Positions 1-9,049 of a DNA stretch of 46,801 nucleotides are shown in pieces. This DNA is from Yoonia sp. (lineage in GTDB: Bacteria > Pseudomonadota > Alphaproteobacteria > Rhodobacterales > Rhodobacteraceae): NCBI RefSeq assembly GCF_014859355.1, contig NZ_JACUUJ010000023.1:1-46801 (forward strand), given 5' to 3'. The notes under the pieces were generated by a model. It was not told the DNA's origin. It saw nothing but the letters and a program-made list of their open reading frames with translations, and ran no database searches. How positions within the stretch are numbered: position 1 is the stretch's first letter; every line of letters begins with the position of its first letter. Made by a program: the position numbers and the translations under genes.

Positions 1-266
1 CCAGGAAATTCAGTCGCCTGCACTGTTTCAGCCAATTCGGCATCGCCTGTCAGCAGATCATAGGCCGTCAGCGCACGGCGGTCCTGCCCAATCCCCAAGC
101 CAGTGGACGCGTTTCCTTGCGGGTCCAGATCGATCAGCAAGACCTTCTTTTTTTGCTCGGCCAATGCCGCACCAAGATTGATTGCCGTCGTCGTCTTGCC
201 AACACCCCCCTTTTGATTGGCGATCGCAATGATCTTTGGGCCATCAAGAGGATATGCTTGGGTCAC
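1..266 (-). CDS. parA: ParA chromosome-partitioning ATPase (N-terminal part)
   Basis: This is the first 88 codons of a ParA/Soj ATPase; the rest lies beyond the left edge. The gene reads from a GTG at 266-264. The deviant Walker A motif (KGGVGKTTT) sits near residues 20-28 and is followed by the A' motif [12 protein letters not shown]. ParA is known to work with ParB bound at parS to separate newly copied origins. Its start lies inside the last 23 bases of rsmG in another frame, so translation is probably coupled. Two parS sites in the next two genes fit the assignment. A GTG start is preferred because an AAAGGAT ribosome-binding sequence lies 6 bases upstream and the protein then begins just before the expected first beta strand. 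Confidence 0.95.
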   Translation of the reverse strand, partial: MTQAYPLDGPKIIAIANQKGGVGKTTTAINLGAALAEQKKKVLLIDLDPQGNASTGLGIGQDRRALTAYDLLTGDAELAETVQATEFP

Positions 267-873
267 GGTGTATCCTTTTCAGGGTGAGGAGTCTGGCAGC
301 AGAATCAGTCAAACTTGGACTGGCTTCAAGGTCAAATTGCCAAGATTGTCGGGCCTCAGCAAGTTCAGCCTCATATCGCTGACCTTTGTGTAAAAGCGCA
401 ACACCATCAGGTTGTAAATGGCGATGTATCAATGGAAGCAGTCCAGATACAGACGTTAAAGCGCGGGCTGACACAATATCTGCGTTTTGAGGAACAACTT
501 CCTCGATACGATCGGCGATGACAGTGACGGGCAAAGATAGTTCTCTGGATGCAGTCCGCAAGAATGAGGATTTTCTCTGGTCACTTTCAATTAATGTAAA
601 ATGCGCATTTGGCTGCTCCGCTTTGCCAATAATTGCCATAACAATTCCTGGAAAGCCGCCACCACTACCAAGATCAACCCAAGTCTGATAATCCGCTGGT
701 GCGAGTAAATAAAGCTGCATTGAATCAATGATATGTCGGTTCCACAGTTCTGGAACGCTCGCCCTGGAAATAAGGTTTATCCTGGGCGTCCACTTTTCCA
801 CCAAGGCTGCGAAAGCCTGTAAATCAGCAATTGTTTCACGTGAAACATTTTGTCCACCAATTTTGCCAGACAT
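244..873 (-). CDS. rsmG: 16S rRNA (guanine-N7) methyltransferase RsmG
   Basis: RsmG (GidB) is a SAM-dependent enzyme known to methylate G527 of 16S rRNA. The 209-residue length is normal for the family. The SAM-binding glycine-rich loop [13 protein letters not shown] is at residues 66-78, and the family N-terminal helix with RINLISR precedes it at about 31-37. The ATG at 873 follows the mnmG stop by 2 bases, with only a weak GGAA upstream, so it is likely translated through coupling. The codons for residues 9-14 (NVSRET) carry a perfect parS palindrome at 832-847. The 3' end overlaps the parA start. Confidence 0.97.
   Translation of the reverse strand: MSGKIGGQNVSRETIADLQAFAALVEKWTPRINLISRASVPELWNRHIIDSMQLYLLAPADYQTWVDLGSGGGFPGIVMAIIGKAEQPNAHFTLIESDQRKSSFLRTASRELSLPVTVIADRIEEVVPQNADIVSARALTSVSGLLPLIHRHLQPDGVALLHKGQRYEAELAEARQSWQFDLEASPSLTDSAARLLTLKRIHRDPSISS
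832..847. promoter_or_regulatory. parS: parS centromere site 1 (within rsmG)
   Basis: The sequence TGTTTCACGTGAAACA is a perfect 16-bp palindrome identical to the consensus parS site bound by ParB. It lies inside rsmG codons 9-14. It is about 5.1 kb from the first DnaA boxes and 0.6 kb from parA, which is the usual place for parS. Confidence 0.95.
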
Positions 874-875
874 TG

Positions 876-2756
876 TCAGGTTCCAAATTTCTCATGGTTC
901 TGTCGCCTGATGGCCGCAACGATCAGCATCAGCGCCGCTGGAGTCATCCCTTCAATACGGCTAGCGTGGGCAAGCGTTAACGGCCGCACAGCCTGAAGTT
1001 TCACAACGATTTCGTTGGACATGCCCTTTATCATTGCAAAATCAAGCGTCTCGGGGATGCGTTGGCTTTCATCCCTTTCCATCGCGGCGATATCACGTTC
1101 CTGTCGGGCAATATAATGTGCGTAAAGCGCATCTTTCTTAACTTGCTCTCGCACATGAACTGGGGCAGTTGAAACATCAATACCTAATTGATCTAAATGA
1201 GAAAAATCAACATCAGTTAAAGCCAAGGCATCAAGAGCAGTGCGGCGCGGCCCATCCGCGTTCAGTTTGACCCCTAGCCCAGCAATATCACGGGCTGACA
1301 GACTTATATTCTTAAGGGTATTCCTGAGATCATGGATCTTTGTCATTTTTGACGAGAAATGCTGCCAGCGTGTTTCGCCGACGCAGCCAATATCATAGCC
1401 CCGTTCCGTCAATCGCTGATCAGCATTATCGGCCCGAAGCGACAGACGGAATTCTGCACGCGAGGTAAACATGCGATAGGGCTCTGATACGCCGCGTGTG
1501 ATCAAGTCATCGATCATCACACCGATATATGATTCGCGTCTGCTAAAAATAATCTCGCCCTTGGCGCTAACGGCCGATGCAGCGTTCAGACCAGCAACCA
1601 CGCCTTGCGCCGCGGCCTCTTCATAGCCTGTTGTCCCGTTAATTTGCCCAGCAAGATATAAACCCGGCATATTGCGCAGCTCCAGCGTTGGCAAAAGCGC
1701 GCGCGGGTCAACGTAGTCATATTCAATCGCATAGCCAGGTTGCAGGATCTTTGCTTTTTCCAAGCCAACGATAGACTTTACATAGTCTTCCTGCACATCA
1801 ACCGGCAGCGAAGTTGATATTCCGTTTGGGTAAACCGTATGATCATCTACACCTTCCGGTTCAAGGAAAATCTGATGCGACGACTTTTCAGAAAACCGGA
1901 CAATCTTATCTTCGATCGACGGACAATAGCGCGGCCCAACACCTTCTATGTGTCCCCCATACATAGCAGACCGATTAAGGTTTTTACGAATGATGTCATG
2001 CGTTCGGTCATTCGTATGCGTAATACCACAGACTACTTGGGGCGCGCTCGTCCGATTTGAAAGAAAAGAAAACAATGTAGGGTTATCATCTCCAGGCTGA
2101 ACCTCCAAGGAAAGCCAGTCAATTGTCCGCCCATCCAGCCGCGGCGGCGTTCCTGTTTTAAGTCGCCCCAAGGGCAAACCAAAGGAATCCAAGCGCTCTG
2201 CCATTTTGACAGAAGGCTTATCACCCATACGGCCCCCAGGACGTGACACATCGCCAATATGAATTATACCGCGCAAAAATGTACCCGTTGTTAAAATAAC
2301 TGCTCCAGATCTCAATTCGGCGCCATCACTCAAAACAACGCCGACAACCCGATGACCCTCAACCAACAAATCAGTCGCCTCGCCCTCGACAACCGTCAGG
2401 TTAGCTTGTTTTCGCATTTCTGCATGCATTGCCGCCTTGTATAATCCGCGGTCAGCTTGGGCGCGGGGCCCCTGCACAGCAGGGCCTTTCTTGCGATTCA
2501 AAAGGCGGAACTGTATTCCCGCCCTATCCGCAACCCGCCCCATAACACCATCAAGTGCGTCAATCTCTCGCACCAGATGCCCTTTGCCCAAGCCCCCAAT
2601 CGCAGGATTGCAAGACATCACGCCAATTGACGATCTGGTCAAGGTTATCAGGGCCGTCCGCGAACCCATCCGCGCGGCGGCATGTGCTGCTTCTGCGCCA
2701 GCATGCCCACCACCAATGACAATAACGTCAAAATCGCGATGTTTCACGTGAAACAC
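876..2756 (-). CDS. mnmG: tRNA uridine-34 carboxymethylaminomethyl-modifying enzyme, FAD subunit MnmG
   Basis: MnmG (GidA) is known to act with MnmE to place a (carboxymethyl)aminomethyl group on U34 of certain tRNAs, using FAD and NADH. The FAD-binding motif [11 protein letters not shown] is at about residues 14-24, the [12 protein letters not shown] signature follows near 50, and [17 protein letters not shown] is in the C-terminal half. The length of 626 residues is normal. The start given is a GTG three bases after the mnmE stop. A GAGGAG ribosome-binding sequence touches that GTG with no spacing, but is 8 bases from a second in-frame GTG at 2747-2745, which may be the true start (protein then begins MKHRDFD). 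The first codons form a perfect parS site. Confidence 0.96.
   Translation of the reverse strand: MFHVKHRDFDVIVIGGGHAGAEAAHAAARMGSRTALITLTRSSIGVMSCNPAIGGLGKGHLVREIDALDGVMGRVADRAGIQFRLLNRKKGPAVQGPRAQADRGLYKAAMHAEMRKQANLTVVEGEATDLLVEGHRVVGVVLSDGAELRSGAVILTTGTFLRGIIHIGDVSRPGGRMGDKPSVKMAERLDSFGLPLGRLKTGTPPRLDGRTIDWLSLEVQPGDDNPTLFSFLSNRTSAPQVVCGITHTNDRTHDIIRKNLNRSAMYGGHIEGVGPRYCPSIEDKIVRFSEKSSHQIFLEPEGVDDHTVYPNGISTSLPVDVQEDYVKSIVGLEKAKILQPGYAIEYDYVDPRALLPTLELRNMPGLYLAGQINGTTGYEEAAAQGVVAGLNAASAVSAKGEIIFSRRESYIGVMIDDLITRGVSEPYRMFTSRAEFRLSLRADNADQRLTERGYDIGCVGETRWQHFSSKMTKIHDLRNTLKNISLSARDIAGLGVKLNADGPRRTALDALALTDVDFSHLDQLGIDVSTAPVHVREQVKKDALYAHYIARQERDIAAMERDESQRIPETLDFAMIKGMSNEIVVKLQAVRPLTLAHASRIEGMTPAALMLIVAAIRRQNHEKFGT
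2740..2755. promoter_or_regulatory. parS: parS centromere site 2 (mnmG start)
   Basis: A second perfect TGTTTCACGTGAAACA palindrome, 1908 bp from the first. Read on the minus strand it encodes part of the MFHVKH N-terminus of MnmG. It lies between the GAGGAG ribosome-binding sequence and the alternative GTG start at 2747. Confidence 0.95.
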
Positions 2757-2759
2757 TCC

Positions 2760-4043
2760 TCATTTACCGATGCAAAAGCTCGCAAAAATTTCATCAAGCA
2801 CATGTTCTACATCAACACGCCCCACAAGACTATCCACTGCCCGAATTGCCGCACGCAAATCCTCTGCTATCAAATCTATCATCCCCAGATCATCAACCAA
2901 CGCCATTTCCACAGCCCCAATAAAAGCAATGGACTGCACCATCGCCGTCCGGTGCCGTTCTCGCATCGCCACCCCAACTGATGCTACACGGTCCTGCAAA
3001 GCGCTTGAAATCTGGCTAATCAGGTCATCAACCCCCAGCCCCGTCTTTCCTGAAACGGCAAGCCCCGGGCCAGAAGCAACATCGGCTTTCGCCGACACAA
3101 GCAGATCACCAAACACAAATTCTTGTGGTTGAAGATCATCTTTCAACATCATATGGACACGTAAGTCAGCTTTTACTGCCCGCTCCCGCGCGCGCGCCAC
3201 ACCGATACTTTCAACTTCGTCAGTCGTTTCGCGCAATCCAGCGGTGTCAAGAAATGTAACTGGCAGGCCGTCCAAATCCATGCGCACCTCGATAACATCA
3301 CGCGTCGTTCCTGCGATTTCAGATGTAATGGCGACATCACGTCCCGCCAACCTGTTCAAAAGCGTCGATTTTCCTACATTTGGCGCGCCAATAATCGCGA
3401 CTTCAAAACCCTCCCGTATCCGCTCGGCAATCCGGACGCCCTCAGATTCCCGCCTCATTTCCGACTTTACCCGGCCAACCAAAGCCAGCACTTCTGGCGT
3501 AACATCAACAGGAACATCTTCATCGGCAAAATCAATTGTAGCTTCCAACAGGGCAGCAGCACGAACCAGATCCGTTCGCCAGCCCTCTGCCATTGTGCCC
3601 AGCGCGCCAGAAAAAACCCGCACTGCCTGTCGCCGCTGTCCTTCGGTTTCAGCATCGATCAAGTCCGCGAGCCCTTCGACCTGCGAAAGATCTAACACGC
3701 CGCTCTCCAATGCGCGGCGCGTAAATTCGCCAGCCTCAGCATGGCGCAAATTTGGCATATCTCCAAGGATTCGCAATACAGCCTTCACAACAGCAGGGCT
3801 GCCATGCAAATGCAGTTCAACCACCTCCTCACCGGTAAAGCTGTGATCCTCTGCAAACCGCAAGACAAAGGCTTGGTCCACCAACTGTCCGCAATCGTCA
3901 CGCAAGCTTCGCAAACCACGCGATACCGGTACATCAGACATCAATAACCCAGCAGCCCACACCGCATGCGAGCCTGAAATACGCACAACCGCAACACCAG
4001 CACGGCCTTGCGCCGTTGCCAGAGCAAAAATTGTGTCCATCAT
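2760..4043 (-). CDS. mnmE: tRNA modification GTPase MnmE
   Basis: MnmE (TrmE) is the GTPase partner of MnmG in U34 tRNA modification. Visible parts are the N-terminal folate-binding domain (start [25 protein letters not shown]), the G1 loop [12 protein letters not shown] near the middle, DTAGLRET (G3), and the family C-terminal CIGK tetrapeptide with its conserved Cys. The protein is about 427 residues. I prefer the ATG at 4043 (or the next codon, 4040) to a TTG three codons upstream, because the family normally begins MDTIFA. No clear ribosome-binding sequence is present. The stop precedes mnmG by 3 bases. Confidence 0.95.
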   Translation of the reverse strand: MMDTIFALATAQGRAGVAVVRISGSHAVWAAGLLMSDVPVSRGLRSLRDDCGQLVDQAFVLRFAEDHSFTGEEVVELHLHGSPAVVKAVLRILGDMPNLRHAEAGEFTRRALESGVLDLSQVEGLADLIDAETEGQRRQAVRVFSGALGTMAEGWRTDLVRAAALLEATIDFADEDVPVDVTPEVLALVGRVKSEMRRESEGVRIAERIREGFEVAIIGAPNVGKSTLLNRLAGRDVAITSEIAGTTRDVIEVRMDLDGLPVTFLDTAGLRETTDEVESIGVARARERAVKADLRVHMMLKDDLQPQEFVFGDLLVSAKADVASGPGLAVSGKTGLGVDDLISQISSALQDRVASVGVAMRERHRTAMVQSIAFIGAVEMALVDDLGMIDLIAEDLRAAIRAVDSLVGRVDVEHVLDEIFASFCIGK

Positions 4044-4070
4044 GCTAACCAATTATTAGAAAATAATAAG

Positions 4071-5342
4071 TTACGTATTCATCGAATCGAAGAAATCCGC
4101 ATTGTTCTTGGTTTGCTTCAATTTCCCAATCAGGAATTCAATCGCATCTGTGGTGCCCATCGGATTCAGGATCCGCCGCAGGACATAGGTCTTTGCAAGG
4201 TCAGATTTCTCGATCAACAGTTCTTCCTTCCGGGTGCCGGATTTCAGAATATCCATCGCCGGGAACACACGCTTGTCTGCGACTTTACGATCCAAAACAA
4301 TCTCACTGTTCCCTGTGCCTTTGAATTCCTCAAAAATAACTTCGTCCATCCGGCTGCCGGTATCAATCAAAGCGGTGGCAATAATGGTCAGTGAACCGCC
4401 TTCTTCAATGTTCCGCGCCGCACCAAAAAACCGCTTGGGACGCTGCAATGCATTAGCGTCCACACCACCAGTCAACACTTTACCAGATGAAGGCACAGTC
4501 GTGTTGAACGCGCGTCCCAGTCGTGTAATCGAGTCAAGCAAAATTACAACATCGCGCTTATGCTCGACAAGCCGCTTTGCTTTCTCGATCACCATCTCCG
4601 AAACAGCGACGTGTCTGGATGCCGGTTCATCAAAGGTTGAAGATACCACTTCGCCTTTTACCGACCGCTGCATATCCGTCACCTCTTCGGGCCGTTCATC
4701 AATCAGCAAAACGATCAGATAACATTCAGGGTGGTTCCGCGCGATAGAACTGGCGATATTCTGCAACAGGACCGTTTTACCAGTGCGCGGTGGCGCCACA
4801 ATCAAAGAACGCTGCCCTTTTCCGATCGGTGCCACCAAATCAATGATCCGCGCAGACCGATCTTTGACCGTCGGATCCTCTACTTCCATGATCAGTCGCT
4901 CATCTGGATAAAGGGGTGTCAGGTTATCAAAAGCAACCTTGTGTTTCGCCTTTTCTGGATCTTCAAAATTGATCCGCTCAACTGAAATCAACGCAAAATA
5001 GCGCTCATTGTCATTTGGCTCTTTCATCACGCCTTCCACGGTATCACCCGTGCGCAACGAATATTGACGGATCATGTCAGGCGAAACATAGATATCATCA
5101 GGGCCGGGCAAATAATTTGCCTCGGGCGACCGTAAAAATCCAAACCCGTCCTGCAAAACCTCTAGAACACCATCACCACCAATGACCCATTCTTCATCTG
5201 CCCGCTCCTTGAGAATGGCGAACATCATATCGCCCTTCCGCATAGTCGAGGCGTTTTCAATCTCCAGCTCCTCAGCCAGCGAAAGCAAGTCCTTGGGGCT
5301 TTGCGCCTTCAGGTCAGCAAGGTTCAGACGGTGTTGATTCAT
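4071..5342 (-). CDS. rho: transcription termination factor Rho
   Basis: Rho is the hexameric RNA-dependent ATPase that ends transcription at Rho-dependent sites. The 423-residue protein starts [14 protein letters not shown]. It carries the N-terminal Rho RNA-binding cold-shock region ([19 protein letters not shown]) and a Walker A motif ([11 protein letters not shown]) with Walker [15 protein letters not shown] after it. The ATG at 5342 is chosen because the family begins there; an in-frame TTG 25 codons upstream adds unrelated sequence. The 117-base leader between hemJ and rho contains a hairpin at 5392-5414 and a weak promoter candidate (TTGACT, 17 bases, TAAGTG at 5451-5423). Confidence 0.96.
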   Translation of the reverse strand: MNQHRLNLADLKAQSPKDLLSLAEELEIENASTMRKGDMMFAILKERADEEWVIGGDGVLEVLQDGFGFLRSPEANYLPGPDDIYVSPDMIRQYSLRTGDTVEGVMKEPNDNERYFALISVERINFEDPEKAKHKVAFDNLTPLYPDERLIMEVEDPTVKDRSARIIDLVAPIGKGQRSLIVAPPRTGKTVLLQNIASSIARNHPECYLIVLLIDERPEEVTDMQRSVKGEVVSSTFDEPASRHVAVSEMVIEKAKRLVEHKRDVVILLDSITRLGRAFNTTVPSSGKVLTGGVDANALQRPKRFFGAARNIEEGGSLTIIATALIDTGSRMDEVIFEEFKGTGNSEIVLDRKVADKRVFPAMDILKSGTRKEELLIEKSDLAKTYVLRRILNPMGTTDAIEFLIGKLKQTKNNADFFDSMNT

Positions 5343-5391
5343 GAAAATTCCGCGGTCAGCGACATCGCCGACTTCTTGATAAGAGTTTTGG

Positions 5392-5414
5392 AAAACGCCA
5401 TCCCGGACGGGATG
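5392..5414 (-). terminator. hairpin plus U-run between hemJ and rho
   Basis: On the minus strand the sequence CATCCCGTCCGGGATG can fold into a 6-bp stem with a 4-base loop and is followed by GCGTTTTCC. It could end hemJ transcripts or act as an attenuator in the rho leader. The run of only four Ts makes it moderate in strength. Confidence 0.45.
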
Positions 5415-5459
5415 CAACTTTGCACTTACGCAACCTCGTTCCCCGAGTCAATATTTATG

Positions 5460-5906
5460 CTAGAAAGGCCGCACTACAACAGCCACCACAATCAGTACCA
5501 TCAGAACTGTCGGCACCTCATTGAAAAGCCGATAAGCCCGCCCCTTCCGTATGTTTACACCAGCCGCAAATTCCTTGCGCCGTGCCGCCATCCAGCCGTG
5601 CGCCCCGGTCATCGCAACCACCGCCAGGATTTTCACCCAAGCCCAGACAGATCCCCAGTCAAAGGCACCCAGCGTCAACATCACCAATCCAGCAAGCCAT
5701 GCAACAATCATGGCGGGGTTCATAATCACCCGCAAAAGTTTTTCTTCCATGATCTGAAAGGTCTGGTCCAGTTCGGATCCGACAACAGCCCGTTCAGCAT
5801 GATAAACATAAAGCCTTGGCAAATAGAACAACCCTGCCATCCATGCCATTACCGCCATGATATGTAGTGCCTTGATCCAATCATAATACGTGCGCAGCAA
5901 ATCCAT
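5460..5906 (-). CDS. hemJ: protoporphyrinogen IX oxidase HemJ
   Basis: HemJ is a small membrane protein that oxidises protoporphyrinogen IX to protoporphyrin IX in heme and bacteriochlorophyll synthesis. The 148-residue product has four predicted hydrophobic segments and the family signatures YDWIKALHIMAVMAWMAGLFYLPRL-type at residues 8-32 (including the conserved His of ALHI) and RLFNEVP near the C-terminus. It is the last gene on the left side of the origin and transcribed away from it. Its usual neighbour in related genomes, hemE, is not in the window. Confidence 0.93.
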   Translation of the reverse strand: MDLLRTYYDWIKALHIMAVMAWMAGLFYLPRLYVYHAERAVVGSELDQTFQIMEEKLLRVIMNPAMIVAWLAGLVMLTLGAFDWGSVWAWVKILAVVAMTGAHGWMAARRKEFAAGVNIRKGRAYRLFNEVPTVLMVLIVVAVVVRPF

Positions 5907-6005
5907 TGTTTTTCATGCCTTCTGTGTTCACCTCTTCCTAATAAATATAAGAATAAAGAAAAGATGATGTTGTAAGTAGTGTGCCACTTTTTTGTTGGTT
6001 ATTTT

Positions 6006-6026
6006 TTATCCGCAAAGTTATCCCAA
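6006..6026 (+). promoter_or_regulatory. two weak DnaA boxes
   Basis: TTATCCGCA (6006-6014) differs by one base from the TTATCCACA consensus and TTATCCCAA (6018-6026) by two. They are spaced 12 bases start to start, about one helical turn, on the left flank of the AT-rich stretch. Confidence 0.6.
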
Positions 6027-6047
6027 GGCTATCATGTGGTCTCAGTA

Positions 6048-6092
6048 ACTTATTACCAATATAAAAATAAATAAATATTATTTTATTTCAGT
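6048..6092. other. AT-rich candidate DNA unwinding element
   Basis: From 6048 to about 6092 the sequence is almost only A and T (for example ATAAATAAATATTATTTTAT), flanked by DnaA boxes on both sides. This is the expected make-up of the region melted first at an origin. Confidence 0.65.
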
Positions 6093-6160
6093 TAGATAAC
6101 AGGCCATTCTGAATGTAAAACAGCCAAAGAAACGGTTGTTGACCTACCCTACTGCGTTAC

Positions 6161-6169
6161 TTTTCCACA
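6161..6169 (+). promoter_or_regulatory. DnaA box
   Basis: TTTTCCACA, one base from TTATCCACA, right of the AT-rich stretch. Confidence 0.65.
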
Positions 6170-6191
6170 GGTTGGATTTATGCTTTCCCAC

Positions 6192-6200
6192 CGTGGATAA
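6192..6200 (-). promoter_or_regulatory. DnaA box, reverse
   Basis: CGTGGATAA on the plus strand reads TTATCCACG on the minus strand, differing from the consensus only at the last base. Confidence 0.7.
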
Positions 6201-6305
6201 GTCTGATGACGGCAAAGAAGAACCCCGGACTTTTACAGCAGGTTTTATCACGCTAGATGCTACCCACATAAATTGCTTCGACTGACACAAGGTTTTTCCC
6301 AAAGG

Positions 6306-6314
6306 TTGTCCACA
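6306..6314 (+). promoter_or_regulatory. DnaA box overlapping the maf start codon
   Basis: TTGTCCACA differs by one base from the consensus. Its last A is the first base of the maf ATG, so DnaA bound here would cover the start of the maf-aroE-coaE-dnaQ operon. Confidence 0.7.
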
Positions 6315-6913
6315 TGGCAGAACAGATTATCCTTGCTTCCGGCTCAGACATTCGCACCAGAATGCTGCATAACGCAGGCGTTGCCCATGATGTGCAGGTT
6401 GCCCGCATAGACGAGGATGCGACCCGTCAATCCTTGCAGTCAGAACAGGCTTCCCCGCGTGACATTGCAGATACATTGGCCGAAATGAAAGCACAGCGCA
6501 TCGCCACCAGAAACCCCGATGCGCTGGTGATCGGCTGCGATCAAATTCTTGCGCATCATCAGACGATTCTTACAAAACCCGCCTCTCCTTCAGACGCTTT
6601 GGCACAGCTTCAGTTTTTGCGCGGTGACACACACCAATTGCTGTCCGCAGCAGTTATCTATGGTGAAGGAAAGCCGCTTTGGCGACATGTCGGTGTTGTG
6701 CGTCTGAAAATGCGTGATGCATCTGATAGCTATCTTCAGGATTACATCGCGCGTAACTGGCACAGCATTCGCAATTCTGTTGGGGCTTACAAACTTGAAG
6801 AAGAAGGGGTGCGGCTTTTTTCACGCATTGACGGGGATTATTTCAATGTTCTTGGCCTGCCGCTGTTGGAACTCTTGTCTTACCTCACACTTCGCGGAAC
6901 ATTGCCATCATGA
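6314..6913 (+). CDS. maf: Maf family nucleotide pyrophosphatase
   Basis: Maf proteins hydrolyse non-canonical or modified nucleoside triphosphates to monophosphates. The 199-residue product opens with the family motif ILASGSDIRTRML (residues 6-18, conserved S..R..L), has GCDQIL near residue 75 with the catalytic-base Asp, and ends with the YFNVLGLPLLEL motif. It resembles the YceF-like group more than the YhdE group, but the exact substrate cannot be told. First gene right of the origin; it overlaps aroE by 4 bases (ATGA). Confidence 0.92.
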   Translation: MAEQIILASGSDIRTRMLHNAGVAHDVQVARIDEDATRQSLQSEQASPRDIADTLAEMKAQRIATRNPDALVIGCDQILAHHQTILTKPASPSDALAQLQFLRGDTHQLLSAAVIYGEGKPLWRHVGVVRLKMRDASDSYLQDYIARNWHSIRNSVGAYKLEEEGVRLFSRIDGDYFNVLGLPLLELLSYLTLRGTLPS

Positions 6914-7737
6914 CCCAAATTCCACGCGCCGCTGTCATTGGTAACCCGATCAGCCATTCCCTTTCGCCGAAACTGCACAATTACTGGCTCAGGCGGTATC
7001 AGCTGCAGGGCGAATATGTCGCTCTGCAAGTTGCCGAAGATGCACTTGAAAAAACGCTGCGCCAGATGCCGCAGGACGGATTCATCGGCGCAAATGTGAC
7101 GATACCGCACAAGGTCAGCGTAATGCAGTTGGCAGATCACATCACAGATAGGGCAACACTGATCGGCGCTGCAAACACCCTGATCTTTAAGAACGATGGC
7201 AAGATTTTTGCTGATAATACAGATGGTTATGGTTTTATAGCCAATCTGCGCCAAGGTGCGCCAGATTGGGATCCAAAAGCCGGACCAGCAGCAATATTTG
7301 GTGCCGGTGGTGCGGCTCGCGCGATTATTGTGGCGCTTGCAGACGCTGGCGTGCCGGAAATCTTGCTGGCAAATCGCACCCGCCCCAAGGCCGAGGCATT
7401 AAAGACAGAATTTGGCACCCGGATTCAGGTTGTGGACTGGGTGCAGGCCAACCTGATGTTGGCCGATGCCCGCACCGTCATCAACACGACATCGCTAGGT
7501 ATGAAAGGTGGACCGGAATTCAAGGTTTCGCTTGAGGCATTGCGCCCCGACGCAGTTGTCACCGACATCGTCTATAACCCGTTGCGTACACCCTTTTTGC
7601 AAGCAGCAGAGGCGGCAGGCTGTATCACGGTCGATGGGCTTGGGATGTTGTTGCATCAGGGTGTGCCGGGTTTTGAACGCTGGTTCGGCAAGCGCCCCGA
7701 AGTCGATGAAGAAACCCGGCGCGCGGTTTTGTCATGA
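6910..7737 (+). CDS. aroE: shikimate dehydrogenase
   Basis: AroE reduces 3-dehydroshikimate to shikimate with NADPH in the aromatic amino acid pathway. The shikimate-binding motif [14 protein letters not shown] is at residues 11-24, GANVTIPHK near 60 with the catalytic Lys, DNTDGYGF near 100, and the NADPH-binding GAGGAARA loop near 127 followed by NRTRPKAE. The length of 275 residues is typical. Translation is coupled on both sides through 4-base ATGA overlaps with maf and coaE. Confidence 0.97.
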   Translation: MTQIPRAAVIGNPISHSLSPKLHNYWLRRYQLQGEYVALQVAEDALEKTLRQMPQDGFIGANVTIPHKVSVMQLADHITDRATLIGAANTLIFKNDGKIFADNTDGYGFIANLRQGAPDWDPKAGPAAIFGAGGAARAIIVALADAGVPEILLANRTRPKAEALKTEFGTRIQVVDWVQANLMLADARTVINTTSLGMKGGPEFKVSLEALRPDAVVTDIVYNPLRTPFLQAAEAAGCITVDGLGMLLHQGVPGFERWFGKRPEVDEETRRAVLS

Positions 7738-8312
7738 CCCATGTTTTGGGGCTGACCGGGTCTATCGGTATGGGCAAATCCACGACCGCCCGGTTTTTTG
7801 CGGAAGAAGGTATCCCCGTCTGGGATGCTGATGCTGCGGTTCACCGGCTTTATGATGCCGGTGGCGCCGCTGTTGGGCCAATCCGGCAGGTCTTTCCCTC
7901 CGCGATTGTGAATGATGCCGTCAGCCGTGAAAAACTGAAATTGATCATCGCCAAAGACCCATCTTCCCTGAAAACGATTGAACAGATCGTGCATCCGCTC
8001 GTTTCCGCGGATCGAGGGGTATTTATCGCAGATCATCATGATCCGTTGATCGTGCTGGATATTCCTTTGCTTTTTGAAACCGGTGCTGATGCCTCGCTGG
8101 ATTCGGTTTTGGTGGTCACGGTGCCGCCAGAAATCCAGAAATCGCGGGTTCTGGACCGTCCGGGAATGACCAACGACCAGTTCGATTCAATGTTGGCGCG
8201 GCAAATGCCAGACGCAGAAAAACGCGCCCGCGCAGACCACGTGATCGAAACGCTGACACTGGACGACACCCGTGCCGCTGTGCGACATCTGGTTGCGGAA
8301 CTGACCGGATAA
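7734..8312 (+). CDS. coaE: dephospho-CoA kinase
   Basis: CoaE phosphorylates dephospho-CoA in the last step of coenzyme A synthesis. The P-loop [12 protein letters not shown] is at residues 6-17, the [10 protein letters not shown] motif at about 33-42 and IPLLFETG at about 103-110. The length is 192 residues. It overlaps aroE by 4 bases, and dnaQ starts 4 bases after its stop. Confidence 0.97.
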   Translation: MTHVLGLTGSIGMGKSTTARFFAEEGIPVWDADAAVHRLYDAGGAAVGPIRQVFPSAIVNDAVSREKLKLIIAKDPSSLKTIEQIVHPLVSADRGVFIADHHDPLIVLDIPLLFETGADASLDSVLVVTVPPEIQKSRVLDRPGMTNDQFDSMLARQMPDAEKRARADHVIETLTLDDTRAAVRHLVAELTG

Positions 8313-8316
8313 AAAC

Positions 8317-9048
8317 ATGCGTGAAATTGTTCTTGATACCGAAACCACCGGATTTGAACCGCACGAGGGTGACCGGATCGTGGAAATTGGCGCGATCGAG
8401 CTTGTCCGGCATGTGCCCACGGGGCGAACCTATCATCAATATATCAATCCGCAGCGGTCAATGCCGGCAGAAGCCTTTGGCGTGCATGGCATTGGGCCGG
8501 ATCTGTTGGATCCACCCCAAGACCCAAAGCCAGGGCAGGAAACACTGCGCGACAAACCCATCTTCCGTGACATCGCGCAAAGCTTTGTTGATTTTATTGG
8601 TGATGCCCGCCTTGTCATTCACAACGCCGCATTTGACATGAAGTTTCTGAATGCCGAATTGGGGTGGTTGAACCGTCCGCTTTTGCCGATGGATCAGGCG
8701 CTGGATACGCTGGCGATCGCGCGGCGCAAATTTCCCGGTTCCCCCGCCTCGCTGGATGCGCTGTGTCGGCGGTTTGGCATAGATAATACCGCGCGCACCT
8801 TGCATGGCGCCCTGCTTGATAGTGAAATTCTGGCAGAGGTCTATCTGGAACTGATCGGTGGGCGCCAACCTGACTTTGCACTGGCGGCCGATCCGCGGTC
8901 ACAGGGATCGGATGACGTATCAGGTGGCTGGCGGCCGCAACCCCGCCCATCGCCACTACACGCACGGATCACCAAAGAAGAAGCCGCCGCCCATGCCAGT
9001 TTTATCGACAGCTTGGGCGACGGCGCATTATGGAAAAAAGACAGCTGA
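8317..9048 (+). CDS. dnaQ: DNA polymerase III epsilon subunit (3'-5' proofreading exonuclease)
   Basis: This is the proofreading subunit of the replicative polymerase. The DEDDh exonuclease motifs are all present: ExoI LDTETTGFEPHEGDRIVEIG at residues 6-25, ExoII HNAAFDMKFLNAEL near 105-118, and ExoIII LHGALLDSEILAEVY near 162-176 with the catalytic His and Asp. The 243-residue length fits. Last gene of the maf operon. Its stop is separated by 1 base from the convergent secB stop. Confidence 0.96.
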   Translation: MREIVLDTETTGFEPHEGDRIVEIGAIELVRHVPTGRTYHQYINPQRSMPAEAFGVHGIGPDLLDPPQDPKPGQETLRDKPIFRDIAQSFVDFIGDARLVIHNAAFDMKFLNAELGWLNRPLLPMDQALDTLAIARRKFPGSPASLDALCRRFGIDNTARTLHGALLDSEILAEVYLELIGGRQPDFALAADPRSQGSDDVSGGWRPQPRPSPLHARITKEEAAAHASFIDSLGDGALWKKDS

Positions 9049-9049
9049 C

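Larger units (their letters stand above)
5907..6313. other. oriC: chromosomal replication origin region (oriC)
   Basis: This 407-bp stretch has no gene. It is much richer in A and T than its surroundings, with a run of nearly pure AT at about 6048-6092. It holds DnaA-box-like 9-mers at 6006-6014, 6018-6026, 6161-6169, 6192-6200 (minus strand) and 6306-6314. Genes diverge from it on both sides, parS sites and parA lie within 6 kb, and hemJ|maf-aroE-coaE-dnaQ is a known origin neighbourhood in Rhodobacterales. I see no paired TTAA-N7-TTAA CtrA sites and no GANTC in it. Confidence 0.85.

Noticed and set aside
5907-6313. CtrA sites in the origin, as in Caulobacter
   Set aside because: No TTAA-N7-TTAA pair is present in the gap.
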